From contig NZ_CP015163.1 of assembly GCF_003312875.1 (NCBI RefSeq), forward strand, positions 62,001-126,000: 64,000 nt of DNA, read 5' to 3'. Positions within the stretch are counted from its first letter, which is position 1, and every line of letters starts with the position of its first letter. Of this stretch, positions 33,769-42,216 are shown one piece after another. The stretch comes from Amycolatopsis albispora. Its GTDB lineage: Bacteria > Actinomycetota > Actinomycetes > Mycobacteriales > Pseudonocardiaceae. A program made the translations under genes and the position numbers. The notes under the pieces are model-generated. The model saw only the letters and a program-made list of their open reading frames with translations, was not told the DNA's origin and made no database searches.

Positions 33769-34364
33769 TCCGCCGGTGCCTTTCCGCTGGTGACCGCGTC
33801 GAGCAGGGCGGTGACCGCCGGCCGGACGCGGGCGCCGAGGTCCGGCGTACCGCTGAGCGCGACGCGCTGCAACACGCCGACGACCGCGAGCGCCAGCGCG
33901 GCGGGATCGGCGGCCTCGGCGAGCCTGCCGAGCCGCTGTTCCTCGGTGAGGTACGCGGTCGCGGCGTTCTCGACGGCTTCGAGCCCGGCCGTCCGGTCGC
34001 CGAGGACCGCGCGGATCTTGTCCGGCAATCGCGGCCTGGCCGCGATGAGCCGCGACAACGCCAGCAGCGTGCCCGGCGGCGTCGAGAGCAGGGCCTCGCA
34101 AACGTTCGCGGCGACGGTTCCGGTGCCCGCCCGCTCGGGCAGCGCGGCCGCCGCGGCGGAGATCAGGAAGCTGCGATCGACGGCGTAGGCGGCCAGGAAG
34201 TCGTCGAAGTCGGCGAAGTGCGCGTACAGCAGCCCGGTCGCCACCCCCGCCTCGCCGGTGATCGCCCGTCCGCTCAGCTTGCCGGGGCCGTCACGGACCA
34301 CCAGCTGCTCGACCGCGGCGAACAGCTGCTGCCTGACCTCGGGAATGGCAACGCCTCTTGGCAC
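33765..34364 (-). CDS. TetR-family transcriptional regulator
   Basis: 199 residues with N-terminal helix-turn-helix (VRQQLFAAVEQLVVRDGPGKLSGRAITGEAGVATGLLYAHFADFDDFLAAY). Two near-identical palindromes (34398-34413 and 34422-34435) lie between it and the divergent second flavin monooxygenase. It therefore probably represses both its own operon (with the monooxygenase at 32617) and the gene at 34459. Confidence 0.9.
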   Translation of the reverse strand: MPRGVAIPEVRQQLFAAVEQLVVRDGPGKLSGRAITGEAGVATGLLYAHFADFDDFLAAYAVDRSFLISAAAAALPERAGTGTVAANVCEALLSTPPGTLLALSRLIAARPRLPDKIRAVLGDRTAGLEAVENAATAYLTEEQRLGRLAEAADPAALALAVVGVLQRVALSGTPDLGARVRPAVTALLDAVTSGKAPAE

Positions 34365-34397
34365 GGGCCGAGTCTACTGCCGGGGGTTGCGCCGAGA

Positions 34398-34435
34398 ATG
34401 AGCAAGTGCTCATACTAGGTTTGAGCATCTGCTCA
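34398..34435. promoter_or_regulatory. Tandem TetR operators
   Basis: Site 1 ATGAGCA-AG-TGCTCAT (34398-34413) and site 2 TGAGCA-TC-TGCTCA (34422-34435), with shared flank ATACT on the right of each and centres 23 bases apart. The spacing, about two helical turns, would place two dimers on the same face. They occupy the whole divergent promoter between the TetR gene and the monooxygenase at 34459. Confidence 0.75.
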
Positions 34436-34458
34436 TACTTCGGCGTGCGGGAGAGACA

Positions 34459-35631
34459 GTGTCGTTTTTGGCGGATTCACAACGGGTCGTGGTGGCCGGA
34501 GCGGGCATCGCCGGGCTGGCGACGGCGCTCAGCCTGCACCGGGCGGGCCGGGAGGTGCTCGTGGTCGAGCGCGCCCCGGGGCGGCGCAGCAGCGGGTACC
34601 TGGTGAACCTCGCGGGCGTCGGCTACGACGCCGCGGAACGGCTGGGGTTGCTGCCCGCGCTGGCCCGAAGCGACCTGGGCGTGTTCACGTCGATCCTGGT
34701 CAAGGCCGACGGGCGCAAGAAGTTCACCGTTCCGGCGGCGGTCGCGCAGGCCGCGGTGGGGCCGCGGATGCTCACGGTGTTCCGCGGTGACCTGGAATCC
34801 GCGTTGTACGAGCAGGTGCGGTCGGTGGTGGAAATCCGGTTCGGCACCACGGTCACCGAGGTGCGCCAGGACGAACAAGAGGTACGGGTGTCGTTGAGCG
34901 ACGGCACCACCGAGCAGGCCGGGCTCCTGGTCGGCGCGGACGGCCTGCACTCCGGTGTGCGTGAACTGGTGTTCGGCGCCGAGGGCAAGGTGGACCTGCG
35001 CCACCTGGTCGGTGCCTTCCCGCTGGACCACGTTCCGGCGGACGTGCCGGAGGGCGCGGGCACCACGTTCATCGGCCCGGGACGGACCGCGGCGGTGATG
35101 AACCTCGGGCCGGGCCGGTCGTCGGCCTTCTTCACCTACCGCGCCGAAGACCCGGCGGCCGAGCTGGCGCTGGGACCGGCCGCCGCGTTGTCCGGCGCGT
35201 TCGGTGACCTGGGCGGTGGCGTGCCGGACGCGTTGCGGCAGCTCGAAACCGACGCGGGCGCGTACTTCGATTCGGTGTGCCAGGTGGTGCTCGACCGGTG
35301 GAGCCGGGGCCGGGTGGTGCTGCTCGGCGACGCGGCCTGGTGCGTCACCCTGTTCGCCGGGTACGGGGCGGCGCTCGCGCTGGCCGGTGCCGAGCGGCTG
35401 GCCTCCACTTTGGACGAACAGGGTGACGACGTGCCGTCCGCGCTGGCCGCGTGGGAGGCGGGCCTGCGCCCGGAGGTGGTCAAGCGGCAGGCCATGGCAC
35501 GCAAGGGGATCGGCCAGTTCGCGCCGTCCGGCAAGGCCGAGATCTGGGCCCGGGACCTGATGCTGCGGGCCATCCGGCTGCCCGGCGTCAGCGGCCTGAT
35601 CCGGCGGTCGATCGAGCGGGCGAACCGGTAG
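34459..35631 (+). CDS. FAD-dependent monooxygenase (TetX/aromatic hydroxylase-like)
   Basis: 390 residues, GTG start. Flavin motifs: VVVAGAGIAGLATALSLHRAGREVLVVERA, LLVGADGLHSGVRELVFG and RGRVVLLGDAAWCVTLFAGYGAALALAGAERLA. The GD motif with A-W-C and F-A-G-Y-G is the variant found in TetX-like and related antibiotic-modifying or tailoring hydroxylases. Divergent from TetR with twin operators, so it is likely inducible by its substrate. Degradation or inactivation of a xenobiotic is a reasonable guess. Confidence 0.88.
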   Translation: MSFLADSQRVVVAGAGIAGLATALSLHRAGREVLVVERAPGRRSSGYLVNLAGVGYDAAERLGLLPALARSDLGVFTSILVKADGRKKFTVPAAVAQAAVGPRMLTVFRGDLESALYEQVRSVVEIRFGTTVTEVRQDEQEVRVSLSDGTTEQAGLLVGADGLHSGVRELVFGAEGKVDLRHLVGAFPLDHVPADVPEGAGTTFIGPGRTAAVMNLGPGRSSAFFTYRAEDPAAELALGPAAALSGAFGDLGGGVPDALRQLETDAGAYFDSVCQVVLDRWSRGRVVLLGDAAWCVTLFAGYGAALALAGAERLASTLDEQGDDVPSALAAWEAGLRPEVVKRQAMARKGIGQFAPSGKAEIWARDLMLRAIRLPGVSGLIRRSIERANR

Positions 35632-35635
35632 CGGG

Positions 35636-36031
35636 TCAGGCGGCCGTGGCGACCTTCCACAGGTAACCGTCGGGGTCGGCGAAGTAGCCGGAGTAACCGC
35701 CCCAGTCGGCGGCTTCGGCCGGTTTGACCACGGTGGCGCCCGCGGCCTCGGCGGCGGTCATCACCTCGTCCACGGTGGCACGGGAGTCGGTGATGAAGTG
35801 GAACGAGGAGCCGCGGAAACCCGATCCCTCCGGGGAAACACCGGCGTCCGCGGCCGCCGCGTCCCATTCGTAGAGCGCCAGCTTCGGCGACCCGTCGCCG
35901 AGCCCGCACGTGACAAACCCGGGGTAGTCCTGCTCGACCGTGCAGCCGAGGCCGGTGGCGTAGAACTCCTTGGCGCGGTCGACGTCCTGCACACCCAGCA
36001 TGATGGTGCTCACCTGCAGTTTCGGGTTCAT
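35636..36031 (-). CDS. VOC-family (glyoxalase/bleomycin resistance fold) protein
   Basis: 131 residues, two beta-alpha-beta-beta-beta repeats: STIMLGVQDVDRAKEFYATGLGCTVEQDYPGFVTCGLGDG and a second half ending GYSGYFADPDGYLWKVA, the usual VOC ending with the Glu/Trp position as W. Metal ligands are not complete, so it may be a binding protein or a non-glyoxalase member. Monocistronic; convergent with the monooxygenase gene (4-base gap). ATG at 36031. Confidence 0.85.
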   Translation of the reverse strand: MNPKLQVSTIMLGVQDVDRAKEFYATGLGCTVEQDYPGFVTCGLGDGSPKLALYEWDAAAADAGVSPEGSGFRGSSFHFITDSRATVDEVMTAAEAAGATVVKPAEAADWGGYSGYFADPDGYLWKVATAA

Positions 36032-36084
36032 GGCGGCCAGCCTAGGGCGGCGCGATCGGGCCCGCTTCTCGATTCCTGACCGCC

Positions 36085-37455
36085 TCAGACGCGAGGGGCC
36101 GCGCGCATGCCGAAGTAGACGTACGGCCTGCCGTCCGGCAGGGTGCCGAAGACCAGCGGCAGCCACGGCGCGCTGACCGGCCCCATGCCCGGCATCGCCA
36201 GCACGGTGTCCGACACCGGCACCAGCTCGGCCTCCAGCGGCGGCGAGTAGTCCGCCATGCCGCCGATCAGCTCGGCCCGCACCCACGGCGTGCCGTCCCG
36301 CTCGCCGATCGTCAGGCGCACGCCTTCCCGTTCATACGTGCCAGCCAGCGGAGCGACATCGACCGCGGGCGGTTCCGCCGCGGGCGCGAAGATGTCGGGC
36401 ATGCGCACACCGGCCAGGTCACCGAGCAGTTCCTGGAACAGATCGACGAAGAAGCTCGTCGCCTCGCCGCCGTTGGTCAGCAGGGCGGCGGCGAACCCGC
36501 GCCCGGGCACCACGCGCAGGTAGGAGAACTGCCCACCCGAAGCGCCGTCGTGCCCATATCCGGCGACACCGTCCCAGTCGTACAGCGCCCAGCCGTAACC
36601 CCAGCCGCTGGTCATGAACGACCAGGTGTCCGGGGTGTCCATCACGTGCTGCCGCATCACGGCCGCCGACTCGGCGGACAGCACACGCGTGCCATCCGGG
36701 GCGAGGCCGTTTTCGAGGTGCATGCGCGCGAAGCGGATCAGGTCGGCGGCGGTGAACAGCACCCGCCCGTACGGCCCGCCCGAGCGCGGCAGCATGTCCC
36801 ACACCGGCGCGGGTTCCGGATCGGTGCCCAGCTCGCCGAGATGGCTCATCGCCACGCGGAACCGCAGCGCCTCTTCGGGCAGCGTCATCGAGTGCTCGAG
36901 CCCGAGCGGTTCGAAAATCCGCTCGCGCAACGCGTTGTCCCAGGTCTGCCCGGTGAGCACCTCGACGATCCGGCCGAGGATCGCGTATCCGGTGCTGGCG
37001 TAGGAAACCACGGTCTCCGGCGGGCAGTCCCGGCCGACCTCCCGGCACGCTTCGACGTACCGCGCGAGGCAGTCGTCACCGCGGCCGGTGTCGCGGGTGA
37101 AGTCACCGGCGATCCCGCTGGTGTGGCTGAGCAACTGCCCCACGGTCACGTTCTTCGCCAGTTCGCCGTCGGCGAGTTCGAAGCCAGGCAGCAGATCGGC
37201 GACCCGGCTGTCCAGCCGCAGCTGGCCCGCGTCGACCAGCTGCATCACCAGCGTCGCGGTGTACACCTTGGCGATCGAACCCGACTGGAACACCGAGTCC
37301 GGGGTCGCCTCGACCCCGGTGCCGCGGTGCAGCACCCCGCTGGCCAGTTCGTGGATCTCCCCGTCCACCAGCACCGCCAGCGCGGCGCCGGGGACATGAC
37401 GTGCGGCGCGGAACTCGTCTAGGCGGCGCTGCCAGCGCGCATGATCGAAATTCAT
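36085..37455 (-). CDS. Serine hydrolase of the beta-lactamase/esterase (S12) family
   Basis: 456 residues. Class C-like motifs: S-x-x-K as FQSGSIAKVYT (near residue 60), Y-x-N replaced by YASTGY near 150, and a late H-x-G as GHDGASGG near 305. The C-terminal about 100 residues form an extra beta domain as in DUF3471-type esterases and D-aminopeptidases. No signal peptide, so a cytosolic esterase or peptidase and not a secreted beta-lactamase. ATG at 37455; the upstream extension of the frame is part of the ArsR gene on another frame. Confidence 0.88.
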   Translation of the reverse strand: MNFDHARWQRRLDEFRAARHVPGAALAVLVDGEIHELASGVLHRGTGVEATPDSVFQSGSIAKVYTATLVMQLVDAGQLRLDSRVADLLPGFELADGELAKNVTVGQLLSHTSGIAGDFTRDTGRGDDCLARYVEACREVGRDCPPETVVSYASTGYAILGRIVEVLTGQTWDNALRERIFEPLGLEHSMTLPEEALRFRVAMSHLGELGTDPEPAPVWDMLPRSGGPYGRVLFTAADLIRFARMHLENGLAPDGTRVLSAESAAVMRQHVMDTPDTWSFMTSGWGYGWALYDWDGVAGYGHDGASGGQFSYLRVVPGRGFAAALLTNGGEATSFFVDLFQELLGDLAGVRMPDIFAPAAEPPAVDVAPLAGTYEREGVRLTIGERDGTPWVRAELIGGMADYSPPLEAELVPVSDTVLAMPGMGPVSAPWLPLVFGTLPDGRPYVYFGMRAAPRV

Positions 37456-37465
37456 GTGGCCGACG

Positions 37466-37951
37466 TTAGTGGGTCCGGCGGTACACCCCGACCAATACGC
37501 CGTATTCGGCCTCGCGCGGGGTTTCCGGCAGGTCGTGCACGAGGGTTTCGAGGTGCTCGTGGAGCGCACGCGCCTGTGCCGCGGTCAGCCGGACCACGCG
37601 GTGGAGCAGCAGGTTCCGCTCGTCGTCGGGGATCTCGTCGGCGATGGTGGACAGCATCGCGTGGGTGGCTTCGCCGTTCTCGCCGGGGCCGAAGCGGACG
37701 TTGCGCGCGGTCTTGACGAAGTACTGCTCGGTGCCGCCGCGCACGGTCCGCGTCGGCCCCTTGCGCACGAGTCCGGCCTCGACGAGCACCCTGAGGTGGT
37801 GCGCGATGTTGCCCTTGTTGACGCGCAGGCGGTTCGCGAGCTGGCTGATCGTGGCGCCGTCAGGGCCGAGGTCGCGCCAGATCCGGTGCCGCGTCGGGTG
37901 CGCGAAAGCCCGCAGCTGCGCCGGGCTGGTGGCGTGCAGGGCGTCGGTCAT
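37466..37951 (-). CDS. ArsR-family (winged-helix) regulator
   Basis: 161 residues: SPAQLRAFAHPTRHRIWRDLGPDGATISQLANRLRVNKGNIAHHLRVLVEAGLVRKG is an ArsR-type helix-turn-helix, followed by a C-terminal helical part that is longer than in metal sensors and lacks Cys metal sites. It lies 10 bases upstream of the serine hydrolase and may be co-transcribed with it; it is also divergent from the S41-like gene. Confidence 0.88.
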   Translation of the reverse strand: MTDALHATSPAQLRAFAHPTRHRIWRDLGPDGATISQLANRLRVNKGNIAHHLRVLVEAGLVRKGPTRTVRGGTEQYFVKTARNVRFGPGENGEATHAMLSTIADEIPDDERNLLLHRVVRLTAAQARALHEHLETLVHDLPETPREAEYGVLVGVYRRTH

Positions 37952-37961
37952 GGAATCAAGC

Positions 37962-38001
37962 GTCAAGGACAGTTGCCGCTTGCGCAAGCCTGCCCGTTGA
38001 C
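37962..38001. promoter_or_regulatory. Inverted repeat between arsR and S41-like genes
   Basis: Outer GTCAA (37962-37966) and TTGAC (37997-38001) enclose the perfect palindrome GCTTGCGCAAGC (37978-37989). It fills most of the 58-base divergent promoter, so it is a reasonable ArsR operator. Confidence 0.45.
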
Positions 38002-38009
38002 TGACGCCC

Positions 38010-38885
38010 ATGACCGACTTCATCCAGAAGCTCGCGGACCTGGTGCGCGAGCGGTACATCCTCGACCACGACGCGCCCGCGATCACCGCGGACGTGCTCA
38101 GCCTGGACCTGACCGGGCTCGCGCCGGACGCCGTCGCCGAGGTGCTGACCAGCCGCCTGCAACGCACCAACAACGACCGCCACCTGCGGGTGCGGCACCA
38201 GCCGCGTGGCGCGGCCACCGGTTTCGACAGCGCCGAGTACGAGGCGCACTACGCGGCCGAGGCGCTGCGCAACGCGGGCGGGATCCGCGAGGTGCGGCTG
38301 CTCGACGATGGCGCCGGAGTTCTCACGATCGCGCCCTACCTCTCACCCGTGCACCTCGCCGAGCCGTACGTCCGCGCCGCCTTCACCCTGCTGTCCTCGG
38401 TCACGTCGCTGGTGATCGATCTGCGTGGCGGACGCGGCGGCACCCCGGAAACCGTGGCGCTGATCTGCGGGCACCTGCTCGGCGCACAGGCGGTGCACCT
38501 GCAGGACGTCGAGGAGCGCCACCGCCCGCCGCGCCAGTTCTGGACCACCCCCGCGGCGACCAGGATCGACGCGCCGATCCGGGTGCTCACCAGCCGCGAG
38601 ACCTTCTCCGGGTGCGAGGAACTCGCCTACAACCTCCAGGCGCAGGGCCGCGCGATGGTGATCGGCGAGGTGACCGGCGGAGGCGCACACCCGGTCGAAG
38701 CGGTCGCGCTGACCGACGTGCTGGAGTTGCACCTGCCCGTCGCGCGCTCGGTCAACGCGGTCACCGGGACCAACTGGGAGCAGGTCGGCGTGCGGCCCGA
38801 TGTCGAGTGCGCCGCGGCCGACGCACTCGACATCGCGCTCCGGGATCACGCCGGAGCGGTGGCGATCGCCCAGAAACCGGCGTAG
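38010..38885 (+). CDS. S41-family peptidase-like protein (IRBP/C-terminal processing protease fold)
   Basis: 291 residues. The tail-specific protease core is visible: VTSLVIDLRGGRGGTPETVALICGHLLG, then PIRVLTSRETFSGCEELAYNLQAQGRAMVIGEVTGGGAHP, where the Ser of T-F-S-G-C-E-E is the expected nucleophile. N-terminal part resembles the IRBP-type helical bundle. There is no signal peptide and no PDZ domain, so it is probably cytosolic. Divergent from ArsR. Its last 40 bases overlap the convergent ABC exporter gene, the longest overlap in this window. Confidence 0.85.
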   Translation: MTDFIQKLADLVRERYILDHDAPAITADVLSLDLTGLAPDAVAEVLTSRLQRTNNDRHLRVRHQPRGAATGFDSAEYEAHYAAEALRNAGGIREVRLLDDGAGVLTIAPYLSPVHLAEPYVRAAFTLLSSVTSLVIDLRGGRGGTPETVALICGHLLGAQAVHLQDVEERHRPPRQFWTTPAATRIDAPIRVLTSRETFSGCEELAYNLQAQGRAMVIGEVTGGGAHPVEAVALTDVLELHLPVARSVNAVTGTNWEQVGVRPDVECAAADALDIALRDHAGAVAIAQKPA

Positions 38886-40552
38886 CGCCCGCCGCGGCGG
38901 AGCAGCTCTTCGTGGGTGCCCTGCTCGGCGATCCGGCCGCGGTCGAGGAAAACCACGTGGTCGGCGCGCTGCACGGTCCGCAGCCGGTGTGCCACCAGCA
39001 CCACGGTCCGGCCGGCCATCAGCCGTTCGACGCCTTCGTGGACCGCCGCTTCGTTCACCGGGTCCAGCGCGGAGGTCACCTCGTCCAGCAGCACGAGCGG
39101 CGCGTCCTTGAGCAGTGCCCGCGCGATCGACACGCGCTGGCGCTCCCCGCCGGACAGCAGCGCGCCGCCCTCGCCGACGTGCGCCGACCACCCGCCGGGC
39201 AGCCGTTCGACCACCTCGTCCAGCCGCGCGGCGCTCGCCGCCGCCCGCACCTCGGCGTCGGTCGCGTCGGGACGGCCGAGTCGCACGTTCTCCTCGATCG
39301 TGCCGTCGAAGAGGTAGACGTCCTGGAAAACGAAGGCGATCCGGGCCATCAGCGCCTCGGTGCTCAGCTCGCGCACGTCCACGCCGCCCACCCGCACCGC
39401 GCCCGCGTCCACGTCGTAGAACCGGGCGAGCAGCTGCAGCAGCGTGCTCTTGCCCGCGCCCGACGGCCCGACCACGGCGAGCCGCCGTCCCGCGGGCACG
39501 GTCAGCGACAGGTCGTCCACCACCACCCGGTCGCCGTGCCGGAAGGTGACCGAGTCGAACGCCAGGTCGTGGCCGTCCGGCAGGCGAGGCGCGGCGGGCT
39601 CCGGCAGCGGTTCGGTGCGCAGGACCGTGTCGAGTTTCGCCAGCACCGACCGGGCCCCGCGCAGCTTTCCGCCGATGTCGGCCAGCGACAGCAGCGGGTC
39701 CGCGCACCGGGCGGCCAGCACCAGGATCGCCAGCAGCTCGGCCGCGCCGATGTCACCACCGAGCGCGAGGTAGGCGCCCAGCACCAGCACGGCGGTGAAC
39801 ACGGCCTGCACCACGAGCGTCAGGCCGACCACCCCGGGCAGCGCCGCCAGCGTGGACCGGCGGGTCGCGCGCTGGACCTCCCGCAGCGAATCGTCGAGCA
39901 GCGCGAAGCGTTCCGCCGTCCGGCCGCCCGCCCGCAGCACCGGCTGCGCCTGGAGGAATTCGATGACGCGGCCGGTGGCCTCGTGATCACGTTCGGCGCG
40001 GTCCGCGTCGGCGGCGGCCATCGAGCGGCCCGTCCACACCTGCACCGCCGCCACCAGCGGCACGGCGAGCAACGCCGCCAGGCCCAGTGGCGGGTGGTAC
40101 GCGAGCAGCACGGCCACGATGGTCAACGGCGTCACGCAGGCGGAAATGAACGGGGACAACAGATGCGCGATCACGCCCATCGACTCGAGCACCCCGTGAC
40201 TGGCCACAGAGGACACTTCGCCGACCCGCGCGGCGCTGTACCAGCCCACCGGCAGCCGGGCCAGGTGGTCGCCGAGGCGGTGGTACATCCCGCGCAGCAA
40301 CGTGGTCCCGGCACGGAATCCGGACAGGTCGCTGGTGTACCGCAGGACCGCGTAGACCGCCACGGCGGCACCGAACCCGGCCAGCCACGGCCACGCATCC
40401 GCCGGCGCGGCCCCGAAAAGCGCGCTCAGCACGGGCACCAGCAGCGCGTAGGACAGGCCCTCGGCCGCCGCCGTGACGGTCATCAGCACCACCGTGCGCC
40501 GCACCGGCCGGGCGTACGAATTTCCCAGTACGCGCAACAACATTCGGATCAT
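38846..40552 (-). CDS. ABC exporter half-transporter (IrtB/YbtQ-like)
   Basis: 568 residues: six-helix exporter domain, then ATPase with Walker A GPSGAGKST, Q loop FVFQDVYLFDGTIEEN, signature LSGGERQRVSIARALL, Walker B PLVLLDEVTSALD and switch His VAHRL. Its start overlaps the stop of the companion half-transporter (ATGA), so the two form a heterodimer. The pair arrangement and domain look resemble IrtAB/YbtPQ, which import siderophores despite the exporter fold, but no siderophore genes are near. Substrate unknown. Confidence 0.9.
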   Translation of the reverse strand: MIRMLLRVLGNSYARPVRRTVVLMTVTAAAEGLSYALLVPVLSALFGAAPADAWPWLAGFGAAVAVYAVLRYTSDLSGFRAGTTLLRGMYHRLGDHLARLPVGWYSAARVGEVSSVASHGVLESMGVIAHLLSPFISACVTPLTIVAVLLAYHPPLGLAALLAVPLVAAVQVWTGRSMAAADADRAERDHEATGRVIEFLQAQPVLRAGGRTAERFALLDDSLREVQRATRRSTLAALPGVVGLTLVVQAVFTAVLVLGAYLALGGDIGAAELLAILVLAARCADPLLSLADIGGKLRGARSVLAKLDTVLRTEPLPEPAAPRLPDGHDLAFDSVTFRHGDRVVVDDLSLTVPAGRRLAVVGPSGAGKSTLLQLLARFYDVDAGAVRVGGVDVRELSTEALMARIAFVFQDVYLFDGTIEENVRLGRPDATDAEVRAAASAARLDEVVERLPGGWSAHVGEGGALLSGGERQRVSIARALLKDAPLVLLDEVTSALDPVNEAAVHEGVERLMAGRTVVLVAHRLRTVQRADHVVFLDRGRIAEQGTHEELLRRGGRYAGFWAIATAPA

Positions 40553-42216
40553 CGGGACCTCCGGATCTCGGTGATGACGCCGTTGTCCAGCACCACCACG
40601 GTGTCCGCGCCGGCGATGGTTTCCGCGCGGTGCGCGATGACCAGGACCGTGCGGTCACCGCCCAGCGCGGCCAGCGCCCGCCGCACGGCCTGTTCGGTCT
40701 GCGGGTCGGCGAACGACGTGGCTTCGTCGAGCACCAGCACGGGCGCGTCGGCCAGCAGCGCGCGGGCGAGCGAGATCCGCTGCGCCTCGCCGCCCGACAG
40801 CCCGGTTTCCTCACCGAGCACGGTCTCGTAGCCGTGCGGCAGTTCGAGGATCCGCTCGTGGATGCCGGCCAGTTCCGCGGCGCGCACCACGTCGGTGAAC
40901 TCGGCGTGCGGCACCGCCAGCGCGATGTTCTCGGCGACCGTCGCCCGCAGCAGGCGCACGTCCTGGAAGACAAACGAAACCCGCCGGTGCAGTTCCCGGC
41001 TGCCGATCTCCCGCAGGTCCACGCCCCCGAGCAGCACCGAACCGCCGGCCGGGTCGAAGAACCGCGGCAGCAGTTGGACCAAAGTGGACTTACCGCTGCC
41101 CGACGGCCCGGTGAGCGCGGTGACCGTGCCCGGTTCGAGCACCAGGTCGATGCCGCGCAGCACCTCGCGGCCGTTGTCGTAGGCGAACCGGACGTCCCGC
41201 AGTTCCACCCGGTTTCCGTTGGGTACCACCGGGTTCGCCGGTTCCGGCAGTGGTGGCACGGCGAGCACGTCCCGGATCCGGCCGACCGCGCGCCGGGCGG
41301 CCTGCAGATCGTCGAAGCCGTGGCCGAGCGCGGCCACCGGCGCGGTCAGGCCGAGGCCGAGCAACAGGAACGGCAGCAGGTCGGCCGGGGCGAGCGCACC
41401 CCCGGTGATCTTCACCGCGCCCCCGGTCAGTACCACCACCAGCACGAACGGCGGCGACAACGCCAGCTGCATCCCGGCCGCGGGCACCGACATGCCGTGC
41501 ACCCAGCGGTTGAAGGTGCCGACAAAGGCGTCCGCGGCGGTGCGGAACCGCCGGTGCGCGCGCTCGGTGCCGCCGAACGCCTTGACCACCGCGATGCCCT
41601 GCACGAACTCGACCACCGAATTCGAGATCCGGCCCATGGCGGCGTCGAACTCCTCCTGCTCGCGCAGCCGGGTCGGCGTCATCATCAGCGGCACCATCGC
41701 GACGGCCAGCGCCACCGGGATCAGCGTGACCAGCGTCAGCCGCCAGTCGATGGACACCAGGTAGACCAGCGAAACCAGCGGCACCACAAACGCGGCGACC
41801 AGCTCACCGGGCGCGTGCGCGATGAACGGGTGCACCGCGCCGACGTCCTCGCCGACCACCTTCGCCAGTTCCCCCGTGCGGCGCCGCGAAAACCAGCCGA
41901 TCGGCACGCGCCCCAGCCCTTCGGCCAGCCGGCGGCGGAACGACAGCTGCACGCGGCCGTCGAGCAGGTGCCCGATCCCGGAGGACGCCGCGGTGAACAG
42001 CAGCCGGACCAGCATGCCCGCCGCGCCCACCAGCACGATCAGCCACACGCGGTCCTGGTCCGGCGGTTCCGGCGCCAGGAGTATCCGGCCCAGCTCGACC
42101 ACCGCCAGCAGCGGCGCCAACCCCGCGATGGCGCCGACGACCTGCAGGAGCACCACGGCCGCGAAACTCCCGGCATGCGGTCTCACCAGCCCGGCCAGGC
42201 GGGCGTCGGCCGTCAT
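40549..42216 (-). CDS. ABC exporter half-transporter (IrtA/YbtP-like, partner)
   Basis: 555 residues: six helices, then ATPase with Walker A GPSGSGKST, FVFQDVRLLRATVAEN, signature LSGGEAQRISLARALL, Walker B PVLVLDEATSFADP and AHRAE. Walker B is followed by S-F-A-D-P where the active site often has S-A-L-D, a deviation typical of one half of asymmetric pairs. ATG at 42216 overlaps the esterase stop (ATGA); an upstream continuation of the frame is antisense shadow. Operon order: esterase, this gene, partner. Confidence 0.9.
   Translation of the reverse strand: MTADARLAGLVRPHAGSFAAVVLLQVVGAIAGLAPLLAVVELGRILLAPEPPDQDRVWLIVLVGAAGMLVRLLFTAASSGIGHLLDGRVQLSFRRRLAEGLGRVPIGWFSRRRTGELAKVVGEDVGAVHPFIAHAPGELVAAFVVPLVSLVYLVSIDWRLTLVTLIPVALAVAMVPLMMTPTRLREQEEFDAAMGRISNSVVEFVQGIAVVKAFGGTERAHRRFRTAADAFVGTFNRWVHGMSVPAAGMQLALSPPFVLVVVLTGGAVKITGGALAPADLLPFLLLGLGLTAPVAALGHGFDDLQAARRAVGRIRDVLAVPPLPEPANPVVPNGNRVELRDVRFAYDNGREVLRGIDLVLEPGTVTALTGPSGSGKSTLVQLLPRFFDPAGGSVLLGGVDLREIGSRELHRRVSFVFQDVRLLRATVAENIALAVPHAEFTDVVRAAELAGIHERILELPHGYETVLGEETGLSGGEAQRISLARALLADAPVLVLDEATSFADPQTEQAVRRALAALGGDRTVLVIAHRAETIAGADTVVVLDNGVITEIRRSR

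Noticed and set aside
32617..35631. Part of a secondary-metabolite gene cluster (two monooxygenases)
   Set aside because: No core biosynthetic enzyme (PKS, NRPS, terpene synthase or similar) is nearby; a TetR-controlled detoxification pair is simpler.
36085..37455. Secreted beta-lactamase
   Set aside because: No signal peptide, Y-x-N motif altered, and a C-terminal esterase-type domain; better described as an S12-family esterase or peptidase.
37454..40831. Very long plus-strand open frame (over 1,100 codons) across the ArsR, S41 and ABC genes
   Set aside because: It is low-complexity Arg/Gly/His/Gln-rich sequence antisense to well-conserved genes; a product of high GC at codon position 3, not a gene.
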